The notes: generated by a model not told the origin, from the letters alone. 64,000 nucleotides of DNA from Enterobacter cancerogenus (GCA_000773965.1 JRUP01000018.1:186001-250000), one strand, 5' to 3'. Positions 10,061 through 18,548 are shown, numbered from the stretch's first letter. Made by a program: numbers and translations.

Positions 10061-11212
10061 ATGGCTGAAGAGAGCGACAACGAGAAGACCGAGGATCCCA
10101 CACCCGAACGCATTAAAAAGTCACGGGAAGAGGGACAGGTTCCGCGATCGCGCGAACTGACCACGCTGGCCATGCTGCTGGTGGGTTGGGGATTGATGGC
10201 GATCGGTGGCAGTCAGCTGGCGCGAAAGCTGCAGCAGTTGATGCACAACGGACTGGCGTTTGATCGCCTGCTGGTGCGCGATCCGCAGCATATGCTGGAT
10301 CAGGCCGCATCCTTACTGGGGATCGCTATGCTGGCGCTGTTGCCGCTGGTCGGCGGGTTGTATCTCACCGCGCTGACGGCGCCGGCGATCATCGGTGGCC
10401 TCAACCTCAGCGGCAAGGCGATCAAGTTCAATCCCAAAAAGCTCAACCCGCTGTCGGGCCTCAAACGTCTGTTCTCTTCACAGATGCTGTCCGAGATGGT
10501 GAAAGCGATCCTTAAAGTCTTGCTGGCGGCGACCGGCGGCGGTCTGTTCCTGATGCTGAATAAAAGCCAGTTGATCGCGTTGATGTTTGAACCTCTCAAC
10601 ATGGCGCTTAACGATATCAGTCAGTTACTGATGCTGTGCATGCTGATCATCATCCTGTCGCTGATCCCGATGGTGATTTTCGATGTGGTGTATCAGCTGT
10701 GGAGCAACTGGAAAAAGCTGCGTATGAGCCGTCAGGACGTGAAAGATGAGTTCAAAAAACAGGAAGGCGATCCGCTGCTGAAAGGCCGTATTCGCCAGTT
10801 GCAGCGCCAGATGGCGCAGCAACGACAAATGGCTGCCGTGCCTGACGCCGATGTGGTGGTGAATAACCCGACGCACTACTCGGTGGCGCTCAAATATCAG
10901 GAAGGCAGCATGGGCGCGCCGGTGGTAGTAGCCAAAGGGAGCGGCCTGATTGCCCTGCGCATCCGCGAACTCGCCGCTGAAAATCGCATCCCGATGCTGG
11001 ATGCTCCACCACTGGCACGTGCCCTGTATCGCCATTGCGAGACCGGCGCCCCCGTGCCAACCGAACTGTATAACGCCGTGGCGGAAGTGCTGGCGTGGGT
11101 TTACGGCCTGCGCCGCTGGCGCAAAGGCTACGGCAACCCACCGTCACGCCCGATGAATTTGCCGGTCCCGGAAAAACTGGATTTTGCCCAAGAGAGTGAG
11201 AGTGATGGCTAA
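10061..11212 (+). CDS. flhB: Flagellar export apparatus switch protein FlhB
   Basis: 383 residues (E. coli 382). FlhB is an inner-membrane component of the export gate. It self-cleaves at the conserved NPTH motif, here N269-P270-T271-H272, to allow the FliK-dependent switch from hook to filament export. It has four membrane helices (about 35-210) and a cytoplasmic C-terminal domain. The N-terminus EKTEDPTPERIKKSREEGQV is typical. It starts 6 bases after cheZ and overlaps flhA by 8 bases. Confidence 0.97.
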   Translation: MAEESDNEKTEDPTPERIKKSREEGQVPRSRELTTLAMLLVGWGLMAIGGSQLARKLQQLMHNGLAFDRLLVRDPQHMLDQAASLLGIAMLALLPLVGGLYLTALTAPAIIGGLNLSGKAIKFNPKKLNPLSGLKRLFSSQMLSEMVKAILKVLLAATGGGLFLMLNKSQLIALMFEPLNMALNDISQLLMLCMLIIILSLIPMVIFDVVYQLWSNWKKLRMSRQDVKDEFKKQEGDPLLKGRIRQLQRQMAQQRQMAAVPDADVVVNNPTHYSVALKYQEGSMGAPVVVAKGSGLIALRIRELAAENRIPMLDAPPLARALYRHCETGAPVPTELYNAVAEVLAWVYGLRRWRKGYGNPPSRPMNLPVPEKLDFAQESESDG

Positions 11213-13292
11213 TATCGCCACAAAATTACGTTTGCCGATCCTGAAAGAGACACAGTGGCAGGTGCTGGCCGGGCCGGTGTTGATCATGACCATCCTCGCG
11301 ATGATGATCCTGCCGCTGCCGACCTTCGTGCTGGATCTGCTGTTTACCTTCAATATCGTGCTGTCGATCATGATCCTGCTGGTGGCGATGTTTACGCAGA
11401 AGACGCTGGAGTTCTCGGCGTTTCCCACCGTGCTGCTGTTCTCCACCCTGCTGCGCCTGGCGCTGAATGTCGCCTCGACGCGCGTGATTCTGATGCAAGG
11501 CCACACCGGCTCAGATGCGGCCGGCCAGGTGGTGGAAGCCTTTGGTCATTTCCTGGTGGGCGGTAATTTCGCCATTGGCATTATCGTTTTTATCATATTG
11601 ATTATCATCAACTTTATGGTGATTACCAAAGGTGCGGGACGTATCGCTGAAGTCGGCGCGCGTTTTACGCTGGATGGCATGCCTGGCAAACAGATGGCGA
11701 TCGACGCCGATCTTAACGCCGGTTTGATCGGCGAAGACGAAGCCAAGCGCCGTCGCAAAGAGGTGACGCAGGAAGCGGATTTTTACGGCTCAATGGACGG
11801 TGCCAGTAAATTTGTGCGCGGCGATGCGATTGCCGGACTGATGATCATGGCGATCAACATTATTGGCGGCCTGATCATCGGCGTGATGCAGCATGACATG
11901 ACCATGGGCGTGGCGGGTGAGACTTACACGCTGTTGACCATTGGCGATGGCCTGGTGGCACAGATTCCAGGGCTGGTGATCTCCACCGCAGCGGGCGTGG
12001 TCGTCACGCGCGTGGTCAACGATCAGGATGTGGGCGAGCAGATGGTGGGCCAGCTGTTTACCTCTCCGCGCGTGCTGACGCTAGCCGCCGTGGTGATTGG
12101 CTTGCTCGGGTTGATTCCCGGCATGCCGAACATCGTTTTCCTGCTGTTTACCGCCCTGTTGCTCGGTTTAGCCTGGTGGCTGCGCGGCCGCGCCCTGCAG
12201 CAACCGGCAGCCGGTGCTTCGCCCGTGACGCGGGCAGAGAGCGAGGCTGCGCAGGTCAACGAAGCGAGCTGGGCTGATGTTCAGCTGGAAGATGAGCTTG
12301 GACTGGAAGTCGGTTATCGCCTGATCCCGATGGTCGATCACGAGCAGCAAGGCCAGTTGCTGACGCGCGTGCGCGGTATCCGCAAAAAATTCGCCCAGCA
12401 GATGGGCTTCTTACCCCCTGCAGTGCATATCCGTGACAACCTTGATTTGCCGCCAACTCGCTATCGCATTTTGCTCAAAGGCGTTGAGATCGGCCACGGC
12501 GAGATCCAGCCCGACCGCTGGATGGCGATCGATCCCGGCTGCGCCGAAGGTGAGATTCCCGGCACGCCGTGCATCGAGCCCACCTTTGGATTGCCCGCGT
12601 TATGGATCGACGAGGTGCAGCGCGAACTGGCGCAAACGCTGGGCTATACCGTGGTCGACCCGAGTTCCGTGGTCGCCACCCATCTTAATCATCTGATCTC
12701 GACCCATACCGAAGAGCTATTTGGCCGTCAGGAAGCGCAGCAGTTGCTGGACCAGCTCAGCAAGCATGCACCGAAACTGGTGGAGGATCTGATCCCCGCC
12801 GTCATCAGCCTGACCTTGCTGCACAAGGTGTTGCAGAACCTGTTGGCAGAGCGCGTGCCGATCCGCGATATGCGCACCATTATCGACACGCTGGCGGAGT
12901 TTGCCACGGCCAGCAGCGATGCCGATGAACTTACTGCCCGCGTGCGAGCACGTCTGGCGCGCGCCATTACACAGCAGTGGTTCCCCGGCGAGGAGGACAT
13001 TCAGGTCATTGGGCTGGATGTGTCACTGGAGCAGCTGCTGGTACAGGCCACGCAAAGCGGCAGCGCCATTGAGCCGGGCATTGCCGAGAGCCTGATGAAA
13101 CAGACAGAGCAGGCGCTGATGCATCAGGAAGGATTAGGTGCGCCGCCGGTGCTGTTGGTGAATCCGGCGCTGCGCCTGATGCTGTCGCGCTATCTGCGCC
13201 GCATGTTCCCGCAGATGGCGGTGCTCTCCAGCCAGGAGATCAGCAGCCAGCGCAACGTGCGGATGACGTGGCTGATTGGGGGGAAAAGCTGA
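11205..13292 (+). CDS. flhA: Flagellar export gate protein FlhA
   Basis: 695 residues (E. coli 692). FlhA forms the nonameric export gate. The N-terminal half has about eight membrane helices and the strongly conserved FHIPEP-type loop (GKQMAIDADLNAGLIGEDEA). The C-terminal cytoplasmic domain binds chaperone-substrate complexes. The start is ATG 11205 (MANIATKLRLP), matching E. coli MANLAAMLRLP and overlapping flhB by 8 bases. Its TGA stop overlaps the ATG of a 21-codon ORF by one base. Confidence 0.97.
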   Translation: MANIATKLRLPILKETQWQVLAGPVLIMTILAMMILPLPTFVLDLLFTFNIVLSIMILLVAMFTQKTLEFSAFPTVLLFSTLLRLALNVASTRVILMQGHTGSDAAGQVVEAFGHFLVGGNFAIGIIVFIILIIINFMVITKGAGRIAEVGARFTLDGMPGKQMAIDADLNAGLIGEDEAKRRRKEVTQEADFYGSMDGASKFVRGDAIAGLMIMAINIIGGLIIGVMQHDMTMGVAGETYTLLTIGDGLVAQIPGLVISTAAGVVVTRVVNDQDVGEQMVGQLFTSPRVLTLAAVVIGLLGLIPGMPNIVFLLFTALLLGLAWWLRGRALQQPAAGASPVTRAESEAAQVNEASWADVQLEDELGLEVGYRLIPMVDHEQQGQLLTRVRGIRKKFAQQMGFLPPAVHIRDNLDLPPTRYRILLKGVEIGHGEIQPDRWMAIDPGCAEGEIPGTPCIEPTFGLPALWIDEVQRELAQTLGYTVVDPSSVVATHLNHLISTHTEELFGRQEAQQLLDQLSKHAPKLVEDLIPAVISLTLLHKVLQNLLAERVPIRDMRTIIDTLAEFATASSDADELTARVRARLARAITQQWFPGEEDIQVIGLDVSLEQLLVQATQSGSAIEPGIAESLMKQTEQALMHQEGLGAPPVLLVNPALRLMLSRYLRRMFPQMAVLSSQEISSQRNVRMTWLIGGKS

Positions 13293-13357
13293 TGCGATGT
13301 GATAATTGCAAAAAATCGGAGTCGCGTCGGTTCTGGATCAATGGAGGTAAAATCTGA
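13292..13357 (+). CDS. Candidate 21-residue coupling ORF between flhA and flhE
   Basis: A 21-codon reading frame starts MRCDNCKKSESRR and ends INGGKI. Its ATG overlaps the flhA stop as TGATG, and its stop overlaps the flhE ATG as TGATG, so it bridges the two genes exactly. It has a CxxC pair (Cys3, Cys6). A G-rich stretch lies upstream of its ATG, and the GGAGG of flhE lies inside it. The 11 bases CTGATGCGATG at both of its ends are a direct repeat, so it may have arisen by a local duplication. It could be translated for coupling only; no homologue is known to me. Confidence 0.4.
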   Translation: MRCDNCKKSESRRFWINGGKI

Positions 13358-13764
13358 TGCGATGCCGGATGTGGTTTGGGCTGCTGCTAATCTCGCCGCT
13401 GGCGCTGGCTGCGGAAGGATCATGGAGCAGCCAGAGCTTTGGCGGCGTGATCACTCAGGGTAAACAAGTGTTTAAAAGCCGTCCGGTACAACCCGCCGTA
13501 CCGCTTCCTGCGGGCGCGATAGCCAGGCATATGGCATGGCGTATCACTGTCGATGGGCCCGTACCCATGGGGTTTCAGGTACAGGTCTGCGGTGGCGGTC
13601 GCTGCGTGAAGCTGCCGGGATTGCGCGGAGAGATGGCACTGCCGCACGGCTTTCCGGCTGGCGGACCGTTATGGTTTGAGTATTTTTCAGCGGTGCGCGG
13701 CACGATTGCGCCTGCGGTAACGGTGTTGAGTAATCAGTTGACGGTGGGGTATTGGGTGCGGTGA
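13357..13764 (+). CDS. flhE: Flagellar protein FlhE
   Basis: 135 residues (E. coli 130). A signal peptide (WFGLLLISPLALAAEG) with cleavage near residue 19 targets it to the periplasm. FlhE is thought to act as a periplasmic plug or regulator of proton flow through the flagellar export machinery. Features fitting the family are GSWSSQSFGGVITQG, the paired cysteines in VCGGGRCVKLPG and the C-terminal LTVGYWVR. GGAGG lies nine bases before the ATG. It is the last gene of the fliE-flhE operon. Confidence 0.93.
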   Translation: MRCRMWFGLLLISPLALAAEGSWSSQSFGGVITQGKQVFKSRPVQPAVPLPAGAIARHMAWRITVDGPVPMGFQVQVCGGGRCVKLPGLRGEMALPHGFPAGGPLWFEYFSAVRGTIAPAVTVLSNQLTVGYWVR

Positions 13765-14059
13765 AATCGATGCTAACTGTCTGAGTAAAATCATCTGAGA
13801 AGGTGGGATGAGATTCTCGTGGTCTCTTCATCCATAAGTGTGAGGTCAAAGCACTGTTGTATCTGCCCTGCAATTGCAAATCTAAGGCTTGCCGGGTATT
13901 ATTTGAACTTCGGATGATTACAGGGATTTTGGCAACAAAATCGCATCCCACTTCCTGGTAACAGGTTCGTCCATGACGATAAAGTGTCCTGACCTGCCTC
14001 AAGGTAGCTGAGACCCCCGTAAGGGGGTCGCTGCTTTCTCAGTCCAGAAAAATTCAGTT
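13765..14059. other. Gene-poor spacer after the flagellar operon
   Basis: About 295 bp without a convincing gene. It contains the hairpin at 14012-14029 listed separately. An open frame on the minus strand that runs from here back across flhE has no start signal or family features and is treated as chance. Confidence 0.6.
14012..14029. terminator. Strong hairpin downstream of flhE and the convergent unknown gene
   Basis: Perfect 7-bp stem GACCCCC / GGGGGTC with a GTAA loop, lying between convergent flhE and the gene at 14060-14620. There is no clean T-run on the flhE side (GCTGCTTTCTC follows), so it may be a bidirectional barrier or a weak terminator. Confidence 0.5.
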
Positions 14060-14620
14060 TTAAAATCTATTTCTCGCCTCTTTCGGTCCCGTTTTACTTC
14101 GTGGACTTTTGGCCGTATCCATCGCAATTTTAAAGATGCTTAATGATTTGTTTGGAATTGATTCGCCAGACGAACCGGGGCCGGTGCGGGCAAAAAAAGC
14201 GGAGAGAATGTGCATGCATAACAACCGTTTTTCTTTGTAGAAGGCGATGCATATCTTGTAAGGCTCTATAAGGCCAGTCGCGCTATTCATCATATCTAGT
14301 GTGAAAAATTTTTCAGCCACGGTGTGATACACACGCATGGAAGGCAGGTTGGTCAATATGTGCCTGATATGTTTTGAGGCCAGATAGCGCTCCAAACATA
14401 CGGTGATTTTTTCTCCCCCATCCTCGTAAGAGACTGGGATATTGTAGGGCGTACCCTCTTTTGCAAAACAATGTAGGCCATACGTCACCACAAAGGTATA
14501 GGTGTGATTAATGCCTTGAAAGGTCATTTCATGTGCGTTGAGATGCGCAAGAGAATGCAATTTTCCGTCATATTCAAAAGCTGGCCAGCTCTGAATTGAT
14601 TCAATCTGATACTTTGCCAC
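14060..14620 (-). CDS. Hypothetical protein next to leuX
   Basis: A 186-residue protein I do not recognise. It starts GTG at 14620 (MAKYQIESIQSWPAFEYDGK) with only a weak ribosome binding site. There is no signal peptide or membrane helix. His-rich segments (HLNAHEMTFQGINHTYTF), YGLHCFAKE and a YxIPVSYEDGGE stretch suggest a folded alpha/beta domain; the last 40 residues are basic and Ser/Pro-rich. Its DNA is visibly more AT-rich than the flagellar genes, and it lies immediately beyond tRNA leuX, a classic integration site, so acquisition by transfer is plausible. It is transcribed in the same direction as leuX, past the leuX terminator. Confidence 0.65.
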   Translation of the reverse strand: MAKYQIESIQSWPAFEYDGKLHSLAHLNAHEMTFQGINHTYTFVVTYGLHCFAKEGTPYNIPVSYEDGGEKITVCLERYLASKHIRHILTNLPSMRVYHTVAEKFFTLDMMNSATGLIEPYKICIAFYKEKRLLCMHILSAFFARTGPGSSGESIPNKSLSIFKIAMDTAKSPRSKTGPKEARNRF

Positions 14621-14814
14621 TGTTCATTACCCGTTTGCTGGTAAATAGGCTCGCTACCCCCACAACACGGCAACGTAGTGTCAGATATTACTGTTTAAGA
14701 CTCATGCCCTCCATCACAAATTAACAATAAAAACATTGAGTTATATGTTTTCGTTACAGGATTATTGAAGATTTTTTCGTTTAGAGGGAGTGTGTATTAG
14801 TGAATTTCAGGCAC

Positions 14815-14839
14815 AAAAAAAGCCGCTCGTAAGCGACTT
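14815..14839 (-). terminator. Rho-independent terminator of leuX
   Basis: On the minus strand AAGTCGCT-TACG-AGCGGCTT forms an 8-bp stem (one G-T pair) followed by a run of seven T, about 18 bases after the tRNA 3' end. Confidence 0.85.
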
Positions 14840-14856
14840 AATTTTACATCAATCGA

Positions 14857-14941
14857 TGGTGCCGAAGGTCGGACTCGAACCGACATGTATCTCTACGGTT
14901 GATTTTGAATCAACTGCGTCTACCGATTTCGCCACTTCGGC
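14857..14941 (-). tRNA. leuX: tRNA-Leu(CAA)
   Basis: An 85-nt tRNA reading GCCGAAGTGGCGAAATCGG... on the minus strand and ending in CCA. The anticodon arm is GTTGA-TTCAAAA-TCAAC, giving anticodon CAA (decodes UUG). The acceptor stem is GCCGAAG with CTTCGGC, the variable arm is long as in class II tRNA, and the TPsiC arm contains GGTTCGAGTCC. Nearly identical to E. coli leuX, a known hot spot for island integration. Confidence 0.97.
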
Positions 14942-14969
14942 ACTGAAGAGGATGCGGAAAACGTTGGCG

Positions 14970-14997
14970 ATTATACCGTTACGCGCAGAGTGCGCAA
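14970..14997 (-). promoter_or_regulatory. Sigma-70 promoter of leuX
   Basis: On the minus strand, -35 TTGCGC (14997-14992) and -10 TATAAT (14975-14970) with a 16-bp spacer. Transcription would start about 20 bases before the tRNA 5' end. The GC-rich CGCGTAACGG just upstream of the -10 lies within the spacer. Confidence 0.7.
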
Positions 14998-15207
14998 CAC
15001 TAATCGACAGGGGTGTGCGCTAAGCGTTGAAAAAACCAGCACTTCGCAGGTTCTGAGGGGCAAACACGGCAGCACAAGTGCCCTTTCGGCGCTTTCCTGT
15101 GCAGATTCCAGAACATTCCCAAACTCCCGCCACTTCGGAACTTTCCGTGCTTACGCCTCTCTTAACCAAAACTGACAGCGTCAGATGTATAAAACAAAGA
15201 GGTTGAG

Positions 15208-15729
15208 ATGAACAAAGCAACACAACGCATCATTTTGGGATTGGGTATCGCGGCGGCAATGGCGGCAGGCAGTGCTTCAGCAGCGAGTTGGCAGGATCAG
15301 CTGAGCAGCGCGGCATCGCAGTTATCTCAGCAAAACAGCGGTTCTACCACCACCACCACCAGCAGCACGCGGAACGGCGGTCTGTCGCTCTCTTCGCTGA
15401 GCGGTTTACTGAATGGTGGTGACAAAGCGGTTAGCTCCAACAGCATGACCAACGCCGCAGGCGTGATGTCCTACTGCGTGCAGCACAACGTGGTGGATAA
15501 CAATGTTTCATCAGTGAAGGATCAGGTGCTGAGCAAGCTCGGCCTGAGCAGCCCTGCCGCGCAAGAGCAGAAATCCGATTATCAGCAGGGTCTGCAAGGG
15601 TTGCTGAACACCGGCAACGGTCAGCAGCTGAATCTGCAGAGTCTGAGCAACTCGCCGATGGGTGAGAAAGTGAAGACCAAGGCCTGTGACGTGGTGCTGA
15701 AACAAGGTAAGAAATATATCGGCATGTAA
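15208..15729 (+). CDS. yjjA: DUF2501 family periplasmic protein YjjA
   Basis: 173 residues (E. coli YjjA about 164). It has a typical signal peptide MNKATQRIILGLGIAAAMAAG with cleavage after SASA. The mature N-terminus is Ser/Thr/Gln rich, including a run of Thr. The C-terminal DUF2501 part (NAAGVMSYCVQHNVV, LSNSPMGEKVKTKACDVVLKQG) has two conserved Cys that probably form a disulfide. Function is unknown; in E. coli it is an abundant small periplasmic protein. It stands alone, divergent from leuX and convergent with the MocR-type gene. Confidence 0.9.
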   Translation: MNKATQRIILGLGIAAAMAAGSASAASWQDQLSSAASQLSQQNSGSTTTTTSSTRNGGLSLSSLSGLLNGGDKAVSSNSMTNAAGVMSYCVQHNVVDNNVSSVKDQVLSKLGLSSPAAQEQKSDYQQGLQGLLNTGNGQQLNLQSLSNSPMGEKVKTKACDVVLKQGKKYIGM

Positions 15730-15862
15730 TTCACGCCCTACTTCGGGTTGCAGGTGCGTTGGCGGCTTTCGTTCCCCCGCATCGCATAGTGAGTAAGTGC
15801 ATCGGGCGTCTCTCGATAGCCGCCGTTCTGCATCCGGAATGATAGTGGGTGAAGTGACCATG

Positions 15863-15894
15863 AATAAGACGCGAGCTGTCCCTCGCGTCTTATT
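15863..15894. terminator. Bidirectional terminator between yjjA and the MocR-type gene
   Basis: A perfect 13-bp inverted repeat AATAAGACGCGAG / CTCGCGTCTTATT around a 6-base loop. A/T-rich flanks on both sides fit termination of the two convergent genes. Confidence 0.75.
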
Positions 15895-15909
15895 TAGTAT
15901 TGATGGGGA

Positions 15910-15930
15910 GCGCAATAAATTGCGCCGCCA
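15910..15930. repeat. Intergenic palindromic repeat, GCGCAATAAATTGCGC type
   Basis: GCGCAATAAATTGCGCCGCCA. The same core (GCGCAATAAATTGCGCCGC) recurs at 47400-47418, and related GTAGCGGCG stems occur at 34733-34772 and near 47540. It probably belongs to a dispersed REP-like family of this genome. Not coding. Confidence 0.6.
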
Positions 15931-15945
15931 CGGGCCATTAATCCA

Positions 15946-17322
15946 TTAGCTAATCAACCCGTTAGTTTCTTCTACCACTCTCTCCAGCACATCCACTGCC
16001 TGCTCAACCGATCGAATATTGGTGTAACCGATCACCAGCCCGTAGCGTTTTTGGGTTTGTGTATACCAGCCAGAAAGCGGTAACACCCGCAGCTGATGAC
16101 GCTGCCAAATCTCCGCCAGTGCCACATCCTGAATACCTCGCCGCAGGAAGGCCACGATATGCATGCCACCATCAGTGAGTTCAAAGTCAAACAGCTGCGG
16201 GAAACAGTGCTGTAGCGCATCCAGCATCATGCGGCGGCGCTGCTGGTAGAGAATCCGCATCTTCTTGATATGGCGATAGAAGTGTCCATCACTGAGGAAT
16301 TGCGCGAGGATTTTCTGCGGTAGCAACGGCAAACCGGTTTCGAGGATTTCACCCAGCTCGCGGAAGCGTTCAATGGTCTGTTGCGGCATAACCAGATAAC
16401 CCACGCGCATCGCGGGCATCATGGTTTTGCTGAAAGTGCCGGTGTAGATCACCCGATCGTGCACATCCAGGCTTTTTAGCGCCGGGATCATTTTGCGCGT
16501 GTAGTGAAACTCGCCATCGTAATCATCCTCAATGATCCAGCTGCTATTCTGCTGTGCCCACTCCAGTAACTGATGCTTACGGGGCAGCGATAACGTCACC
16601 GCCAGCGGGCTCTGATGGGTTGGCGTGACGACCGCGAAGCGTGCGTCTGAGTGATAACGCTGCAGGAAATCCACGTCGAGACCTTCACGATCCACCGGTA
16701 CATAGTGCAGATTCGGTGCGATGCGCTTTAACAGTTTCTGCCCAAAGAAATAGCCCGGATCTTCAAACAGCACTTTGTCGTGAGGATGGGCCAGCACGGC
16801 CAGGATGAGGCGCAGGTTGGCGCGATAACCGGTGGTGATAAAAATCTGCTCCGGCTGGCAGTTGAGCCCGCGCGAAATATTGAGATAGCTGGCAATCGCC
16901 TCACGCAATGGCTGGTAGCCCATGATGGCGGGCATGATCATTTCATCAGGCCGTAACGTTCGCGCCGCCTTTCCGGAGATCAGCAGCCACTTCTTGTGCG
17001 GGAACTCATCCAGTGCCGGAATACCCAGCCGCAGCTCGCCTTTGCTTTCAATCACCGGATGTTCGAGCGGTGTGGAAGATGGCGCCGTGGTGACCACGGC
17101 GGCTTCGCCGAGATTCAGTGCAGGGTTCACGCGTGTTCCCTTCGCGCCCTGGCTGACAAAGTATCCCTCTCCAATGAGGATCTCATAGGCGGCCTCCACG
17201 GTTTTACGCGCGACCTGTAGCTCACTGGCTAACACGCGGATCGCGGGCACCCGATCGCCCGGCTTTAAGCGCCCTTCCAGGATCTGCTGGCGATAGCGAG
17301 CGTAAATTTCTTTGTAACCCAT
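15946..17322 (-). CDS. MocR-type transcriptional regulator (GntR HTH + aminotransferase domain)
   Basis: 458 residues. An N-terminal winged helix of the GntR family (YARYRQQILEGRLKPGDRVP, then VARKTVEAAYEIL) at about residues 5-70 is followed by a fold-type I aminotransferase domain. The PLP lysine lies in YTGTFSKTMMPAMRVGY and the PLP-phosphate region in IEDDYDGEF. Such proteins are PLP-sensing regulators, not enzymes. Start ATG 17322 (MGYKEIYARY) has AGGA six bases upstream; the open frame beyond is not needed. It is divergent from the GNAT-azoR-CMD operon, its most likely target. Which MocR subgroup it belongs to is not clear. Confidence 0.9.
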   Translation of the reverse strand: MGYKEIYARYRQQILEGRLKPGDRVPAIRVLASELQVARKTVEAAYEILIGEGYFVSQGAKGTRVNPALNLGEAAVVTTAPSSTPLEHPVIESKGELRLGIPALDEFPHKKWLLISGKAARTLRPDEMIMPAIMGYQPLREAIASYLNISRGLNCQPEQIFITTGYRANLRLILAVLAHPHDKVLFEDPGYFFGQKLLKRIAPNLHYVPVDREGLDVDFLQRYHSDARFAVVTPTHQSPLAVTLSLPRKHQLLEWAQQNSSWIIEDDYDGEFHYTRKMIPALKSLDVHDRVIYTGTFSKTMMPAMRVGYLVMPQQTIERFRELGEILETGLPLLPQKILAQFLSDGHFYRHIKKMRILYQQRRRMMLDALQHCFPQLFDFELTDGGMHIVAFLRRGIQDVALAEIWQRHQLRVLPLSGWYTQTQKRYGLVIGYTNIRSVEQAVDVLERVVEETNGLIS

Positions 17323-17491
17323 CTGTCTTCCTTCATCACGATGAGGTGCACATGAATGCGCCCCTGAAGAATGAGCGCACGTCACAGCAGCATAACCATG
17401 TCCTACCTGTTTTCTCCTATATTGACCCTTTTCCCTTCGACATAGAAGTTTAAGATGTCCCCATCAACCCGACAACCGCTTGCAGGCTGCT

Positions 17492-17932
17492 ATGAAGATT
17501 GTTCATTACCAAACGCCCACCGAGCTGGCCTGCTGCTATGCATTGATGCGCGAACTGCGTTTCAAACTGAAGGATGAAGCTGCGTTTGTGGCGCAGGCAC
17601 AGCGTCAGCAATTACAGGGCTATCGACTGGCGGGTATCGAACAGGGTGGTAAACCGGTGGCGCTGGCAGGCTATCGTCTGCTGGAAAACTTTATTCATGG
17701 CCGTTTTTGCTACATCGATGATTTGGTGACCTGCACCAGCACTCGCAGCCAGGGTTTGGGGGCCGCACTACTGCACGGTCTGGCGCAGCAAGCACGGGAA
17801 CAAGGCTGTGGCCGCATCGTGCTCGACACCGCGCTGAGCAATCAACGGGCACAACAATTTTATCAACGCGTCGGTTACCACGCGTTGGGACTGCACTTTT
17901 ATCGCGATCTCGCTGAGGGAGAAAATTCATGA
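17492..17932 (+). CDS. GNAT family N-acetyltransferase
   Basis: 146 residues. The acetyl-CoA binding motif is present as RSQGLGAALLHGLAQQARE (the R/Q-x-x-G-x-G/A loop), with the preceding strand YIDDLVTCTSTR and a C-terminal FYQRVGYHALG. The substrate is unknown. ATG 17492 is chosen (MKIVHYQTP). Its stop overlaps the azoR start as ATGA, so the two are coupled. First gene of an operon divergent from the MocR-type regulator, about 170 bp away. Confidence 0.88.
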   Translation: MKIVHYQTPTELACCYALMRELRFKLKDEAAFVAQAQRQQLQGYRLAGIEQGGKPVALAGYRLLENFIHGRFCYIDDLVTCTSTRSQGLGAALLHGLAQQAREQGCGRIVLDTALSNQRAQQFYQRVGYHALGLHFYRDLAEGENS

Positions 17933-18534
17933 AACTGCTGCATATTCAGGTCAGCCCGGATCTGGCCGGATCGGCCTCACGTAACGCCTCGGCGCGTTTG
18001 GTGGAGAAGCTTCGCGCCCAGCATAGCGATCTCGAAGAGACGGTACTGGATCTGGCGCAGCATCCGTTGCCACACCTGGATGCCTTCACCATTGGCGCCT
18101 TCTTTACCCGTCCCGAAGATCGTAACGATGCACAGCGTGCCGCCATTCAGACTTCCGAAAAAATGGTGGATCAGCTGTTCGCCTGCGACACCCTGGTTAT
18201 CTCGTCGCCGATGTGGAACCTCGGGTTACCGTCGGTGCTGAAAGCCTGGTTCGATCATATCACTCGCGCCGGACGCACCTTCGCGTTTACACCGGAGGGG
18301 TCCAAAGTCGGTCTGGTGAACGGCAAAAAGGTGTACAGCGTGGTCGCCAGCGGCAGCGTGTTTGCCCACGGCCCGTTTGTGCAGGATGACCAGTTCACGC
18401 CTTACATCCGCGTGGCACTCGAATACATCGGCATCACCGATGTGGAATTTATCCGCGTGGACGGTACGCACGATCCCGTTAGTCGCGACACCGCATTACC
18501 CCAGGCTCTGCAAGCCATTGACCGCTTATTTTGA
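17929..18534 (+). CDS. azoR: FMN-dependent NADH:quinone oxidoreductase / azoreductase AzoR
   Basis: 201 residues (E. coli 201). A flavodoxin-like homodimeric enzyme that reduces quinones and azo compounds with NADH, thought to protect against thiol and electrophile stress. Signatures are the N-terminal phosphate loop SPDLAGSASRNAS, the FMN-binding SSPMWNLGLPSVLKAWFDHI and VVASGSVFAHGPF. Identity to the E. coli protein seems moderate, so a paralogue is possible. It lies in an operon with GNAT and CMD-family genes. Confidence 0.88.
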   Translation: MKLLHIQVSPDLAGSASRNASARLVEKLRAQHSDLEETVLDLAQHPLPHLDAFTIGAFFTRPEDRNDAQRAAIQTSEKMVDQLFACDTLVISSPMWNLGLPSVLKAWFDHITRAGRTFAFTPEGSKVGLVNGKKVYSVVASGSVFAHGPFVQDDQFTPYIRVALEYIGITDVEFIRVDGTHDPVSRDTALPQALQAIDRLF

Positions 18535-18548
18535 ATGAGGAAAACATC

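Noticed and set aside
13544..14002. Open frame on the minus strand across flhE and the following spacer
   Set aside because: No ribosome binding site, no recognisable domain, and it covers a well-supported gene on the other strand.
15127..15137. Copy of CGCCACTTCGG from the 5' end of leuX, about 200 bp away, as a possible attachment site
   Set aside because: Integrases use the 3' half of tRNA genes, the match is only 11 bases, and no integrase is nearby.
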